Shown: positions 7,792 through 17,256, counted from the first letter of the stretch. The stretch is 64,000 nt of DNA from Bacilli bacterium (GCA_017398945.1 JAFQES010000018.1:1-64000), one strand, 5' to 3'. A program made the numbers and translations. Notes: a model not told the origin generated them from the sequence alone.

Positions 7792-9885
7792 TTAAGCTAA
7801 AACAAAACTATTATCTTTGATATCAATATTTATAGTAGTATTAGCTTTAATTTCATTCCTTATAATCGAATTAGCGAGTAATGTTTCAATATTCTTAGAA
7901 ACATAACGTTTTATCGGTCTTGCTCCAAAACTTGGATCAAAAGAATTTTCAATGATATAATCTTTAGCTTTATCAGATAAATTAATTTTAATATTTAAAT
8001 CATTCAAACGCCCTTCTAATTCTAAAATAATTTTTTCTAATATCTCATAGATAACTTTTTTATTTAACGAATTAAAAGTAATTATTTCATCAATACGATT
8101 AATAAACTCAGGACGGAAATGTTTTTTTAATTCTTCAAAGACAATCATTTCATAATTATCTTGATTATTTAAAATATATTCACTTCCAATATTACTTGTC
8201 ATAATAATAATTGTGTTTTTAAAATCAACTAATCGACCTTGCGAATCCGTAATTCTACCATCATCTAGTATTTGTAATAAAATATTAAACACATCTGGAT
8301 GCGCTTTTTCAATTTCATCAAATAAAACTATACTATATGGATTTCTTCTAACCGCTTCAGTTAACTGTCCCCCTTCGTCATATCCAACATATCCTGGAGG
8401 AGCTCCAACTAATCTAGATACATTAAACGCTTCCATATATTCTGAACAATCTATTCTAATCATATGTCTTTCATCATCAAATAGTTCATAAGCTAAGCTT
8501 TTAGCTACTTCTGTTTTACCTACACCTGTTGGCCCTAAAAAGATAAATGAACCAATTGGACGATTAGGATCTTTAATTCCACTACGACTTCTAATAATGG
8601 CATCTGATATTACTTCTAAAGCCTTATCTTGACCTTTTACTCGTAATTTTAAATTATCTTTTAAATTAAGTAATTTTTCTTTTTCACCACCAATTAATTT
8701 ACTAATTGGAATATTAGTCCATTTTGAAATAACTTTAGCAATATCTTCTTCATCTACTATATCACTTAAAATATGTGAAGTATTATTTTGTTTCATTTGT
8801 TCTAATTCTTTTTCCAACTTTGGAATTAAACCATGGCGTAATTTAGCAGCACTTTCTAAATCATAATTATTTTCTGCTGTTTTTAAATCAAACTTAGCCT
8901 TTTCTAGTTCTTCTTTTTTACTATTAATCTGCTCATTTAAATTCTTTTCGTTTTCCCATAAAGTTCTAGCTTCATTTTCTTCTTTTTTCAAAGTATTAAG
9001 TTCTTCTTCTATTTTCTCTAATCTTTTTAAAGACATTTCATCTTTTTCTTTTTTCAAAGCTTGTTTTTCTATTTCTAAACGCATTATAGATCTAGTTAAA
9101 TTATCTAACTCAACCGGAACAGAATCTAATTGAATTTTTATCGTTGCACAAGCTTCATCAATTAAATCGATAGCTTTATCCGGTAAAAAACGATCCGTAA
9201 TATATCTATCCGATAAAGAAGCTGCCGCTACTAATGCATTATCTTTAATATTAACTTTATGATATAATTCAAATCTTTCTTTTAACCCTCTTAAGATAGT
9301 TATTGTATCCATAACATTTGGAGCTTTAACAATTATTTTTTGTAAACGACGTTCTAACGCTCCATCTTTTTCAATATACTTACGATATTCATTTAAGGTA
9401 GTTGCTCCGATTAAACGAATTTCACCTCGGGCAAGCATGGGCTTTAACATATTGCCGGCATCCATAGCTCCTTCAGCACCTGCTCCAACTATCATATGAA
9501 TTTCATCAATAAACAAAATAATTTCTCCATCACTATCTTTAATTGCTTTTAATACTTTCTTTAAACGTTCTTCAAATTCCCCACGATATTTAGCACCTGC
9601 AATTAAAGCTCCCATATCTAATTCCCAAATTCTTTTATTTTTTAATGAATCAGGAACATCCTTTTTGATTATACGTTCAGCTAAGCCTTCCACAATAGCA
9701 GTCTTACCAACACCTGGTTCCCCAATTAAAACCGGATTATTTTTCGTTTTACGTGACAATATTCTTGTAATACTTCTAATCTCATCATCTCTTCCAATAA
9801 TAGGATCAACTTTATTATTCAAAACATTTTGCGTAATATCTCTCCCATACTTTTCTAAGACATTTTCTTCATTTTCCATATTCAT
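7792..9885 (-). CDS. clpB: ATP-dependent disaggregase ClpB without the N-terminal domain
   Basis: Hexameric AAA+ unfoldase that rescues aggregated proteins with DnaK. Two AAA+ modules are complete: D1 with Walker A GEPGVGKT (about residue 58) and FIDEIH; a long coiled-coil M domain (about 270-390) that marks ClpB rather than ClpA; D2 with Walker A GPTGVGKT and [12 protein letters not shown]; then the small C domain with GARPIKRY. The ~150-residue substrate-binding N domain is absent, so the protein is 697 residues instead of ~860, like short ClpB isoforms. ATG 9885 follows AGGAGGG by eight bases. The promoter overlaps a CIRCE operator, so HrcA control is expected. Confidence 0.95.
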   Translation of the reverse strand: MNMENEENVLEKYGRDITQNVLNNKVDPIIGRDDEIRSITRILSRKTKNNPVLIGEPGVGKTAIVEGLAERIIKKDVPDSLKNKRIWELDMGALIAGAKYRGEFEERLKKVLKAIKDSDGEIILFIDEIHMIVGAGAEGAMDAGNMLKPMLARGEIRLIGATTLNEYRKYIEKDGALERRLQKIIVKAPNVMDTITILRGLKERFELYHKVNIKDNALVAAASLSDRYITDRFLPDKAIDLIDEACATIKIQLDSVPVELDNLTRSIMRLEIEKQALKKEKDEMSLKRLEKIEEELNTLKKEENEARTLWENEKNLNEQINSKKEELEKAKFDLKTAENNYDLESAAKLRHGLIPKLEKELEQMKQNNTSHILSDIVDEEDIAKVISKWTNIPISKLIGGEKEKLLNLKDNLKLRVKGQDKALEVISDAIIRSRSGIKDPNRPIGSFIFLGPTGVGKTEVAKSLAYELFDDERHMIRIDCSEYMEAFNVSRLVGAPPGYVGYDEGGQLTEAVRRNPYSIVLFDEIEKAHPDVFNILLQILDDGRITDSQGRLVDFKNTIIIMTSNIGSEYILNNQDNYEMIVFEELKKHFRPEFINRIDEIITFNSLNKKVIYEILEKIILELEGRLNDLNIKINLSDKAKDYIIENSFDPSFGARPIKRYVSKNIETLLANSIIRNEIKANTTINIDIKDNSFVLA

Positions 9886-9911
9886 AAATATTCCCTCCTT
9901 TTTACAAATCC

Positions 9912-9960
9912 ATTATAATACGCAAATTAGCACTTGTCAAATATAAGTGCTAATTTGCGT
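9912..9960 (-). promoter_or_regulatory. clpB promoter overlapped by a CIRCE (HrcA) operator
   Basis: TTAGCACTT, nine bases, AAGTGCTAA (9927-9953) is the CIRCE inverted repeat with its diagnostic 9-base spacer. Symmetry continues outward to 16 bases per arm (9920-9935 and 9945-9960). The clpB promoter is TTGACA (9935-9940), 17 bases, TATAAT (9912-9917), so the -35 box sits in the loop and inner arm of the operator. Binding of HrcA would block polymerase; hrcA itself is not in the window. Confidence 0.9.
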
Positions 9961-9962
9961 AA

Positions 9963-9990
9963 ATAAAAAAAGTTCAAAAATAGAACTTTA
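9963..9990 (-). terminator. Terminator of the 10065-11300 gene
   Basis: AAAGTTC, loop, GAACTTT with a T-rich tract on the - strand. About 75 bases lie between it and the stop codon at 10065. Confidence 0.5.
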
Positions 9991-10064
9991 TTTAATATAA
10001 TCAGATCATACTTTCTGACATTATAAACAAAAAATTACACATAAAGCATTTGATAATTATTATG

Positions 10065-11300
10065 CTATTCAAAAGTTTTTGATTTAGGATCATACACATA
10101 CTTTAATAATTCTTCATTTTCGCCCCATCTATATCCATCAACAATCTCCACCGAATCAGCAGAACACACAGAAATTTCATACATTCCATCTTCTTGATAT
10201 ATAGAAAAACCATCTACAACTTTCGGTTCAAAATCGCAAACTTCCTTGACTTCAAAATAATTTTTAGAAATTACTTGCTCTTTATCATTTAGAACTTGAA
10301 ATTTATGCTTATTTAATACAAAGTATGTCTCGTTATCAATTTTTGAAACAATCTCATATTCACCCTTAAATAATGTAGCACCCGTTTTAGAATCGTATAC
10401 ATTATATAAATCATCATATTTAGCTACGAACGTATTTTCATCATAACTATAAATATTATCATATTTATGATTTATAATTATTTTTCCGGTTTTTATATCT
10501 TCTACACCAACCTTATTGTTTTTTACCGTCACCAAAACATCTTCACTAAACCTGCCAAAAGCTCCCATATAACTACATCCCTCGTAACAAAACATTAAAG
10601 GCTCAGAAGATAATTTTCTAGAAAAGCCATCCAGATTCAACATTGTATATTCATATTTAAATGTCTTGTTTCCATCTTCATCCGTTTTTAATACTTTGTT
10701 AGTTTTATGTTTTAAAAAAGCAATTGCGTTTTCAATCCAAACTGAATCAACACTATCAAATTCATCATACTTACCATTTTCAACATTATATAATAATACT
10801 TCACCTACATTTTTTTCTTTTTCATCAACCGGAAAAAAATAATCATTTCCATAATCGTCAATATAGCCACACTTTTCATTTTTACAATATTCAATTATTA
10901 CATTTGATGACTTTTTTATATCTAAATAAGTGATATCTTCTTCATTAGTTTTAGTTTTAACATAATACTCAGATTTTTCAGGATAATCATAACCAAACGT
11001 TACAACACGGCATTCTCCATCACACTCAAATGAAGAAAGAACTTTATTGTTTTTATAAAATGTTAAAGTAGTTTTTGTCGGAACATTTTCTTCTGGAGCT
11101 GTATCTTCTGGCAATTCTTCTTCGCTATCATTTTTAATTTCATTATTATATTCTTCTTTATCATTATTAGTTTCAACATAATCTTCTTGATTATTATTTA
11201 CTTCATTAGTTTTATTAACTCCAAAATAAATTGCTGTTCCGATTGCGCCAATCGCAATTAATATAATTACTGCTATAATGTGTTTTTCTACTCTTTTCAT
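10065..11300 (-). CDS. Membrane-anchored exported protein of unknown function
   Basis: A 411-residue protein with one N-terminal membrane helix (about residues 8-27) that probably anchors it to the outer face of the membrane. A 45-residue acidic Asn/Glu/Asp linker follows, then a β-rich domain with phrases such as NKVGVEDIKTGKIIINHKYDNI that recall WG-type or KWG-type repeats. Several Cys pairs (CDGEC, CKNEKC, CYEGC) could form disulfides. I do not recognise a named family. It lies 11 bases downstream of the cadherin-like surface protein and may be co-transcribed with it, and so share its phase-variable promoter. Confidence 0.7.
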   Translation of the reverse strand: MKRVEKHIIAVIILIAIGAIGTAIYFGVNKTNEVNNNQEDYVETNNDKEEYNNEIKNDSEEELPEDTAPEENVPTKTTLTFYKNNKVLSSFECDGECRVVTFGYDYPEKSEYYVKTKTNEEDITYLDIKKSSNVIIEYCKNEKCGYIDDYGNDYFFPVDEKEKNVGEVLLYNVENGKYDEFDSVDSVWIENAIAFLKHKTNKVLKTDEDGNKTFKYEYTMLNLDGFSRKLSSEPLMFCYEGCSYMGAFGRFSEDVLVTVKNNKVGVEDIKTGKIIINHKYDNIYSYDENTFVAKYDDLYNVYDSKTGATLFKGEYEIVSKIDNETYFVLNKHKFQVLNDKEQVISKNYFEVKEVCDFEPKVVDGFSIYQEDGMYEISVCSADSVEIVDGYRWGENEELLKYVYDPKSKTFE

Positions 11301-11311
11301 CTTAAAATCTC

Positions 11312-13276
11312 CTATAAATTATCATTATCTAACATTTCAATTTTATCAGAATCATTCATATCAGCATTTGGAACTATTGAGTTTTTCTTTTTATTTATAA
11401 ATTTCTTAATCACTAAAATTATTAATATTATTACAAGAACGATAGCAACACTCAATAAAATGGTATAGAAAACATTATTATTGCTTTTGTTATCATCTTC
11501 ATCACTTAATGAATTTGCAATTATTAAATTATCAATTAAAACATATTCTTTATCGACATCACCTATTTTAAGTTCAATAACGTTTTCATAAGTTTCGATA
11601 GAATTGATAAGATTCAATTTATTTTTATCAGTTTCATATTCATATAATTTTAAATTATCACTTGAAACTATTTTTTCATTAGCATTATAAATATTTAAAT
11701 ACAGTTTTCCTGGAATCTCACCACTATAATTAAATCTAACTGGTAAATATAAAGCAGAATTTACTAATTCTTTTAATTCATGCTCTTTGGTACTATTAAA
11801 TAAAACTTCAAAGTTAAATCCAGATGAATTAATTATTTCTCCACCAATAAGTTTTAACTGATAAATCACAGCACCATCATCAACAATCTCATAAATAATT
11901 GTTTTACCAGTTTGACTTAAAGAATTTAATATTGATGAAGACATATTATAAGGAGCCGATTGTTGTTCTGCAACAATATATATATCATCCATATCCGAAG
12001 AATTAATAGCTGACATTATTGCAATCTCAGTATTTTCAACAATATTTCTTTCTGGTCTTCTATTTATATTTAAAGTATATGTTCTAACATCACCATTTTC
12101 AGCAACAACGATAAGCTTTATAATATTTAATCCAACTTGTAAATTAGTTTCGCCAGTCATACTTACGATAGCTTTTGATGAAGAAACTTCATAACTTAAA
12201 TTAATATTAGTAATATTATAATCGACAAAAACATTATAATCAGTTATAGTTTTACTAAAATCTAATGCAACTTCCTCAATTTTTAAGGACTTTAAATAAT
12301 TATCAGATGATAACTTAACAGGTGTATTATTATCTGTTTTATTTGTTTTATCTTCTTTATTAGTCACTTTAACTTTTCTATTAATAACTATAATATATTC
12401 TTGAACATCACCATTCTCAGCTGTGACTTTTACAATAAAACTATTATTGCCAACATCTAAAGACTTTGTTCCAGTTCCGTTAATTCTTGCTTTACTATTA
12501 TTGGCAGTTGCTGAAATGGATATACTTTCTATATTATTTTCAACTTGAGCATTATAAACTGTCGTTTTATTATTATATTTTATATTTGTATTAGAAACCG
12601 CCAAACTTTTTAAAGTATTATCAGAACTTCTTGCATCTTTTCGCGTTAGATTTATTGTATAAATAGATGTTGCTCCAGTTTGAGCTGTTACTTTAACCTT
12701 TAAAGTAGCTGTTTGACCATATTCTAAATTAACACTATTTCCATTTGGATATGTAACAGTTGCATATTCGTTGTTTTTAGTTGCATATAAAGTTACTTTT
12801 GAAGCGTTAACTGTTACGTTATAATTCTTTGTATTACTATTAAAGTTAATATTTCCATCACTTAATGAAATGCTTTTTAAGGTACTATCATTACTCCTAG
12901 TGTCTTTACGAGTTAAAGTTATGCTGTAGGTTGAAGTAGTTCCTTTTTCCGAAGTTACCTTTATTTTAGCAGTTTTTGTTTCACCATAGTTTAAAGAAAA
13001 TGTACTGCCGTTTAAATACTCTACTTTAGCATTTGAATCAGTAGCCGTCGCAGTTAATTTTACTGAACTACTTGTTACATCCACATCATAGTTCTTAGTA
13101 TTGCTATTAAAATTTATAGTTCCATCACTCAATGTAATATTTTTTAAAGTACTATCATCACTTCTAGTGTCCAATCTAGTTACTGCAATAGTGTAAGTTT
13201 TGATTGTTCCATCTTCAGCTTGTACTTTAATATTAAAATTATTTACGCCATAATTTAATAAATAGCCTCCAAACAA
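11312..13276 (-). CDS. Cadherin-like beta-sandwich repeat surface protein, C-terminal part of a frameshifted gene
   Basis: A 654-residue fragment with at least four repeats of about 90 residues of the cadherin-like β-sandwich type: SDSTLKSISLSDG-IN, NSNTKNYNV, then V-ATNSNATV, ending in -GTTSTYSITLTRKD. The last repeats are followed by a different β domain, a membrane helix near the C terminus (YTILLSVAIVLVIILIILVI) and a basic cytoplasmic tail. The frame is open upstream of the TTG at 13276 to about 13351, and those codons complete the first repeat begun in the 13344-13916 frame. Together they form one ~867-residue gene interrupted by a one-base shift. Role inferred: cell-surface adhesion or matrix binding. 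Confidence 0.8.
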   Translation of the reverse strand: MFGGYLLNYGVNNFNIKVQAEDGTIKTYTIAVTRLDTRSDDSTLKNITLSDGTINFNSNTKNYDVDVTSSSVKLTATATDSNAKVEYLNGSTFSLNYGETKTAKIKVTSEKGTTSTYSITLTRKDTRSNDSTLKSISLSDGNINFNSNTKNYNVTVNASKVTLYATKNNEYATVTYPNGNSVNLEYGQTATLKVKVTAQTGATSIYTINLTRKDARSSDNTLKSLAVSNTNIKYNNKTTVYNAQVENNIESISISATANNSKARINGTGTKSLDVGNNSFIVKVTAENGDVQEYIIVINRKVKVTNKEDKTNKTDNNTPVKLSSDNYLKSLKIEEVALDFSKTITDYNVFVDYNITNINLSYEVSSSKAIVSMTGETNLQVGLNIIKLIVVAENGDVRTYTLNINRRPERNIVENTEIAIMSAINSSDMDDIYIVAEQQSAPYNMSSSILNSLSQTGKTIIYEIVDDGAVIYQLKLIGGEIINSSGFNFEVLFNSTKEHELKELVNSALYLPVRFNYSGEIPGKLYLNIYNANEKIVSSDNLKLYEYETDKNKLNLINSIETYENVIELKIGDVDKEYVLIDNLIIANSLSDEDDNKSNNNVFYTILLSVAIVLVIILIILVIKKFINKKKNSIVPNADMNDSDKIEMLDNDNL

Positions 13277-13343
13277 ATCACTTTTATTACATTCAGCACT
13301 ATAAGCATTTTTATCAGACTCATCACATTCTATATTTAAGTAT

Positions 13344-13916
13344 TTAGGAGTTTACGATAGCTGTATAATTAAAAATGTTACTATCAAACGCAGGGCTCAA
13401 ATCACCTTCTTTTATTGACAAAGAAGATAATAACGCATTTGAACTTGGCATAACAACAGTTAAAGTTTTACTAATATTTTTTTGAACTCCATTCACATTA
13501 TAAGTTAAATTAATACTCCCTGAACTATTACTTGTTATATTTTCTTTAGCTTTAAAACACAACGTTAAAAAAGAAGGATTATTTATGGCTTCGGATGAAA
13601 ATTTAATTATCACTTTTCCACTTTGCTTTTCAACATCAAAATAACCATAAGCATCACTATAAGAATCAAATTCAAAAACATTTGTGCTATAAGATACAGT
13701 CACACTAGCTGAAATTTGACCAACAGTTTCTGAATCACCCTTTTCAAGAAATAACAAAAAACTAAAAGTTTCTCCAGGGTTAAGTTGTTCTCCATACAAG
13801 TATCCGCCACTCATATATTCTTCTTGTTCAAAAGCGATATCCCAAGCATTAACATTAATTAAACAACAAAAAAACATAGTTATTAAAACTAATAATACAT
13901 TAATTACTTTTTTCAT
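13344..13916 (-). CDS. Signal peptide and cohesin-like domain, N-terminal part of the frameshifted surface protein
   Basis: The 190-residue product starts with a clear signal peptide (MKKVINVLLVLITMFF...NVNA), then a β-sandwich domain resembling the cohesin/type 3 fold (FSFLLFLEKGDSETVGQISA, SGKVIIKFSSEA). It ends in the opening of a cadherin-like repeat (NALLSSLSIKEGDLSPAF-SNIFNYTAIV) that runs into TAA at 13344. A shift of one base between about 13344 and 13354 restores the frame of the 654-residue fragment downstream. The ATG (13916) lies behind a poorly spaced AAAGG site. Either a real inactivating frameshift or an assembly error. Confidence 0.75.
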   Translation of the reverse strand: MKKVINVLLVLITMFFCCLINVNAWDIAFEQEEYMSGGYLYGEQLNPGETFSFLLFLEKGDSETVGQISASVTVSYSTNVFEFDSYSDAYGYFDVEKQSGKVIIKFSSEAINNPSFLTLCFKAKENITSNSSGSINLTYNVNGVQKNISKTLTVVMPSSNALLSSLSIKEGDLSPAFDSNIFNYTAIVNS

Positions 13917-13944
13917 CAATCACACAACAACCTTTCATATTTAT

Positions 13945-13972
13945 AGTATATAATGACCCCCCCCTTGGTCAA
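13945..13972 (-). promoter_or_regulatory. Candidate phase-variable promoter with G8 tract in the spacer
   Basis: On the - strand: TTGACC (13967-13972), a 16-base spacer containing eight consecutive G (13957-13964), then TATACT (13945-13950), followed about 30 bases later by the surface-protein gene. A mononucleotide G tract between -35 and -10 changes promoter strength when it slips, because spacer length changes. The 16-base spacer seen here would become the optimal 17 by gain of one G. Confidence 0.65.
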
Positions 13973-14008
13973 GTTGGAGTTTTGCTTTTTACAAATAGTT
14001 GACAAAAG

Positions 14009-14034
14009 CAAAAAATTGAGATTTCTCTCAATTT
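14009..14034 (-). terminator. Terminator of dnaB-dnaI
   Basis: AAATTGAGA, GAAA loop, TCTCAATTT with a T tract on the - strand, overlapping the dnaI stop. Confidence 0.7.
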
Positions 14035-14921
14035 TATTTCCTTCTATTTTCGCTTAACATTTCAACATCTTCTGTTAAGTGTTTAATTCTTTCAATAATT
14101 CTTCTTGCTTTAACTTGATCAACACTGTTTGAAGCAGTTGCTAAATGTTTTTCTAATTCATCAATGCTTAGATTCGATGTAAAGAATGTTGGAAGGCTAT
14201 TATTCATTCTTGATTGAAGTATGGTTCCTAATACTTCATCTCTTCCCCATTCAGTTACTTTTTCAGCACCAATATCATCAATTAATAATAGATCAACATT
14301 TTGATAATAATCCATCTTAGTTCCAAAAAAATCCCAATCATCTTTTAAAGTTCTTAAAATTTGAGGAAAATAAACTATCGCTGTAGTAGCTTTTTTATTT
14401 AACTTTAATTCATTAAATAAAGCTGATACTAAATAAGTTTTTCCACATCCAAAATTGCCATGCAAATATAAACCTTTTAAAACTGATGATTTAGAATAAT
14501 TATCATAAAATTTTTTTAACCACTTAATAACTTCTACTCTATTTTTATCAGTTATATCTATATCTTTCATTCTAGCATTTTCAATTTGCTTTTCGGCACT
14601 TGGACGATTTTCTAAATCACGCTCTAATTCTTTTTGATACTTACAAGGAACATAATCAAATTTTATTTTATCACAGTAAACATTCGGAAAATAAACATGA
14701 CCTGCTAACCTATTTTGGCATTCATATAACCCTTTACATTCTCTACAGCATTTCAATTCATTTGCACATTCTTGTAATTTAGAAGTATTTTTTTCTAATT
14801 CTTCTTTAGATGCATCTAATCTTTTTGTTAGATTAGCAAAATCTTTATCTTTTAACGCTTCTTTGTACTCATTACCTAACACCTCTAATGTATCACGAAC
14901 ATCCATCTTTAACTTTTCCAT
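14034..14921 (-). CDS. dnaI: Primosomal protein DnaI (helicase loader)
   Basis: AAA+ ATPase that loads the replicative helicase DnaC in Firmicutes. The 295-residue protein has an N-terminal region with a Cys/His cluster (CCRECKGLYEC, about residues 58-68) that fits the zinc-binding helicase-interaction domain, then an AAA+ domain with Walker A GNFGCGKT (about residue 156), Walker B LLLIDDIGAE, and sensor-like FFTSNL. GGTGAT precedes the ATG. It lies 4 bases behind dnaB, the conserved order in Bacillus, and terminates in a hairpin. Confidence 0.95.
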   Translation of the reverse strand: MEKLKMDVRDTLEVLGNEYKEALKDKDFANLTKRLDASKEELEKNTSKLQECANELKCCRECKGLYECQNRLAGHVYFPNVYCDKIKFDYVPCKYQKELERDLENRPSAEKQIENARMKDIDITDKNRVEVIKWLKKFYDNYSKSSVLKGLYLHGNFGCGKTYLVSALFNELKLNKKATTAIVYFPQILRTLKDDWDFFGTKMDYYQNVDLLLIDDIGAEKVTEWGRDEVLGTILQSRMNNSLPTFFTSNLSIDELEKHLATASNSVDQVKARRIIERIKHLTEDVEMLSENRRK

Positions 14922-14925
14922 ATAA

Positions 14926-16191
14926 TCACCTAAATTCTTTTAACAAATCTTTCAATTCTTGTTCTTCGGTTTCACTAATTTCTTGTTTTTTATTTTCTTT
15001 ATCAAACCATTCTGGATTTACTTGATTAGTTCCTTTTGTTACTTTTTTAGTAGCCTTTTTATGTTCTTTTTCAGCAAATTCCATGGCTTCTTTCGCGGTT
15101 GTTATTTTAGCTCTTTTCCATTGTCCTGCAATAGTTTCAACTAAAGCGGTCGTCAGTTTATTATTATTCTTCTTTAAAACATAGTCGATTAAAACATTAA
15201 CTACAGCCGGATTAAGCTCTACATCGATAAGCAAGTTTTCTAACAACCTTAAATCTCTTTGGGTTGGAGTTGTTCCATTATATTTACTCTTTAAGAAGTC
15301 ATATGGTGAAGTATTTTCAAATACCGCAATTATTTTACCTCGTTTGGTATTATCTCCCGTTGGACTTTTCAAATATTCTGGCTGACTACGATAAATTAAA
15401 GTTGGAAGTCCTCCATTATTATATTGATAATATTTACGACAAGTTTTTCTTAATTCTTCTTTATCCAAACAACCTTTTCCATTAATAACAACTCTTAATA
15501 ATTCACACATTTTTAAAGTATCTATATTATAGACATAAGACAAATTATTTAATAATGCTTTAGTCTTTTTATTTAACGTTCTTTCATTAATCAAAGATGG
15601 CGGAATTGTTTCTAAAAGCAAATCAAAATCAATTTGGCCTTCCGCATCAACTAATGCTGTGGTTCTTTCCTTTACATCAAAACTAGCTAAGTGACTAGTC
15701 GTCTCAAAAGTATCTTTGATTTTTTTTGTAATATCTTCATAGTCCTTTAAATCTACTTTTATTTTTTCATATTGTTTTTTTAAAAGTTCATACTCAAATT
15801 TTCCAACATTATTATATAAAACAATATTAAATATTGGATGATTAAAAAATTCTGCTGGACTTAATGGTGAATATAATTCATAAACATACTCATTTATATC
15901 ACTTTGTTTAATATAAGTTTTTAATAATCCTACAGCTTCTAAACATTCTCTACTTTTTCGAATATTATCTAAATCTTTTTTTAAAATAGTCATCAAATGA
16001 TGATGAGAAAAATCGATACTCATAGTTTCAGTTTTATCTAAGTCACTCCACAACGTTAAATACAAACTTACTGCTCCATCACCAATGATTGGTTCATAAA
16101 GATTGATCAAGTTTTTTTTATCTATCTCTGTTAAAATAGTTTTATTTATTACAACATATTTATCTGCTGGTAACAAACTAATAACTTTCAT
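14926..16191 (-). CDS. dnaB: Replication initiation / membrane attachment protein DnaB
   Basis: Firmicute primosomal DnaB, which with DnaD and DnaI loads helicase at oriC and restart sites. The 421-residue protein begins MKVISLLPADKYVV; the winged-helix DDBH1 region follows (LYEPIIGDGAVSLYLTLW near residue 35), with a DDBH2-like region near the C terminus (LLIDVELNPAVVNVLIDYVL, then IAGQWKRAKITTA). The ATG at 16191 follows GAAGGTGAA, better placed than a GTG at 16200. It is adjacent to dnaI, the order seen in Bacillus (dnaB-dnaI, near thrS and infC). Confidence 0.92.
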   Translation of the reverse strand: MKVISLLPADKYVVINKTILTEIDKKNLINLYEPIIGDGAVSLYLTLWSDLDKTETMSIDFSHHHLMTILKKDLDNIRKSRECLEAVGLLKTYIKQSDINEYVYELYSPLSPAEFFNHPIFNIVLYNNVGKFEYELLKKQYEKIKVDLKDYEDITKKIKDTFETTSHLASFDVKERTTALVDAEGQIDFDLLLETIPPSLINERTLNKKTKALLNNLSYVYNIDTLKMCELLRVVINGKGCLDKEELRKTCRKYYQYNNGGLPTLIYRSQPEYLKSPTGDNTKRGKIIAVFENTSPYDFLKSKYNGTTPTQRDLRLLENLLIDVELNPAVVNVLIDYVLKKNNNKLTTALVETIAGQWKRAKITTAKEAMEFAEKEHKKATKKVTKGTNQVNPEWFDKENKKQEISETEEQELKDLLKEFR

Positions 16192-16247
16192 AATCTTCAC
16201 CTTCTTTAACTCATATTATAACTAATAAAATATTAGTAAACAAGAAA

Positions 16248-16276
16248 AAAACATTTAAACCAAGGTTAAATGTTTA
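16248..16276 (-). terminator. Terminator of the thioredoxin-like gene
   Basis: ACATTTAACC, loop, GGTTTAAATGT with a seven-T tract on the - strand, overlapping the stop codon at 16274. Confidence 0.7.
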
Positions 16277-16990
16277 ACAAGCATTAGAAGAACAAATATT
16301 AATCTCCATACTATCAATCATCTTTTGATAAATATCTTTTAATTCACTTGTTTCTTCTTCATTTAATTTTTCATTGGTAATAGCTGTATCGATTGTTCCT
16401 TCATGAAATCCAACTATTTGACCATCTTTAACAGCTACTACAGTTGGAGCATATAATCTTTTTACTCCGGTTGGATATGAATTGCCATCGCTATCAGTTA
16501 TAGCATAATCACTTAAGTAATCTTTCATAATATCCAATAACTCATAATAATATCTAGAACCATTAGTTATTTTAACTGCTTGATCATCTATAATTTCATA
16601 AGTATCACGACTATTTAAAATATCAACATAATAAACTTTTTCTAAATTGTTTGCCGTAGCAATATCATTTAAAATGTTTACCATACTACGACAATATGGA
16701 CATGGAGCAAATCCAAAATATATTAAAGCTGTATCATTTTTTAAAATATTTACAACTTCTTCTAAAGATGCATATTGAAATAAATTATCTTTACTAATTT
16801 CAACATCTAAATATTTTGTATCACTACCTTCATAAGTTTTTCCATTTAAAGATTCATATTCTTCTTTAAACTTAGCTGCATCATCTAATTTTTTTGTATC
16901 ATTATTTACAAACAAATAAATTCCAATACCAACTACCACAGCAAAAATAAATGCTATAATTCCAATTAAAACTTTTTGATCTTTTTCCAT
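16274..16990 (-). CDS. Membrane-anchored thioredoxin-fold protein
   Basis: A 238-residue protein with one N-terminal membrane helix (about 8-28) and an extracytoplasmic thioredoxin-like domain. The active-site motif is CPYC in APCPYCRSM (about residue 98), preceded by LIYFGF, the usual β-strand. The cis-proline loop is probably YAPTVVAV. It should be a thiol-disulfide oxidoreductase outside the membrane; whether it makes or breaks disulfides is not clear. An odd ending, INICSSNAC, supplies two more Cys. Its ribosome site AAGGAAG overlaps the stop of a 48-residue membrane peptide gene upstream, so the two are coupled. Confidence 0.85.
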   Translation of the reverse strand: MEKDQKVLIGIIAFIFAVVVGIGIYLFVNNDTKKLDDAAKFKEEYESLNGKTYEGSDTKYLDVEISKDNLFQYASLEEVVNILKNDTALIYFGFAPCPYCRSMVNILNDIATANNLEKVYYVDILNSRDTYEIIDDQAVKITNGSRYYYELLDIMKDYLSDYAITDSDGNSYPTGVKRLYAPTVVAVKDGQIVGFHEGTIDTAITNEKLNEEETSELKDIYQKMIDSMEINICSSNAC

Positions 16991-17003
16991 AATTTATACT
17001 TCC

Positions 17004-17150
17004 TTAAAAAAATAATTTATATGTAACATATACTAATAGTATTAATAAAATGACTAAAAGAATAATAATTAAAGTATTTTTAAAATTGTTGTTTTTTTTA
17101 TGTTTTATTATTTTTTTCTGTATATTCTTTATATTTTTGTTATTTTTCAT
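17004..17150 (-). CDS. Small basic single-span membrane protein
   Basis: A 48-residue ORF, MKNNKNIKNIQKKIIKH followed by a Lys/Asn-rich stretch and a hydrophobic helix (NTLIIILLVILLILLVYV) near the C terminus. GGTGG lies five bases before the ATG (an ATG at 17162 is an alternative). The stop codon abuts the ribosome site of the thioredoxin-like gene, suggesting an operon. Its opposite strand contains a longer open frame, but that frame has no ribosome site. Family not recognised; the topology suggests a cytoplasmic positive N terminus. Confidence 0.55.
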   Translation of the reverse strand: MKNNKNIKNIQKKIIKHKKNNNFKNTLIIILLVILLILLVYVTYKLFF

Positions 17151-17207
17151 TAATACCACCATTAAAATTATAAATAAATTTATTATTAAAGTAAAGCTAA
17201 AAAATGC

Positions 17208-17236
17208 TAGACAAAGAAATTTTGTTGTGTTATTAT
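17208..17236 (+). promoter_or_regulatory. Promoter of tRNA-Met
   Basis: TAGACA, 17 bases, TATTAT, about 20 bases before the mature tRNA. Confidence 0.55.
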
Positions 17237-17256
17237 ATTAGTGCTTAAGCAAAAAT

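Noticed and set aside
17050-17241. 63-residue + strand hydrophobic ORF
   Set aside because: No ribosome site. It is the mirror of the 48-residue minus-strand gene and of poly-A/T sequence, and overlaps the tRNA promoter.
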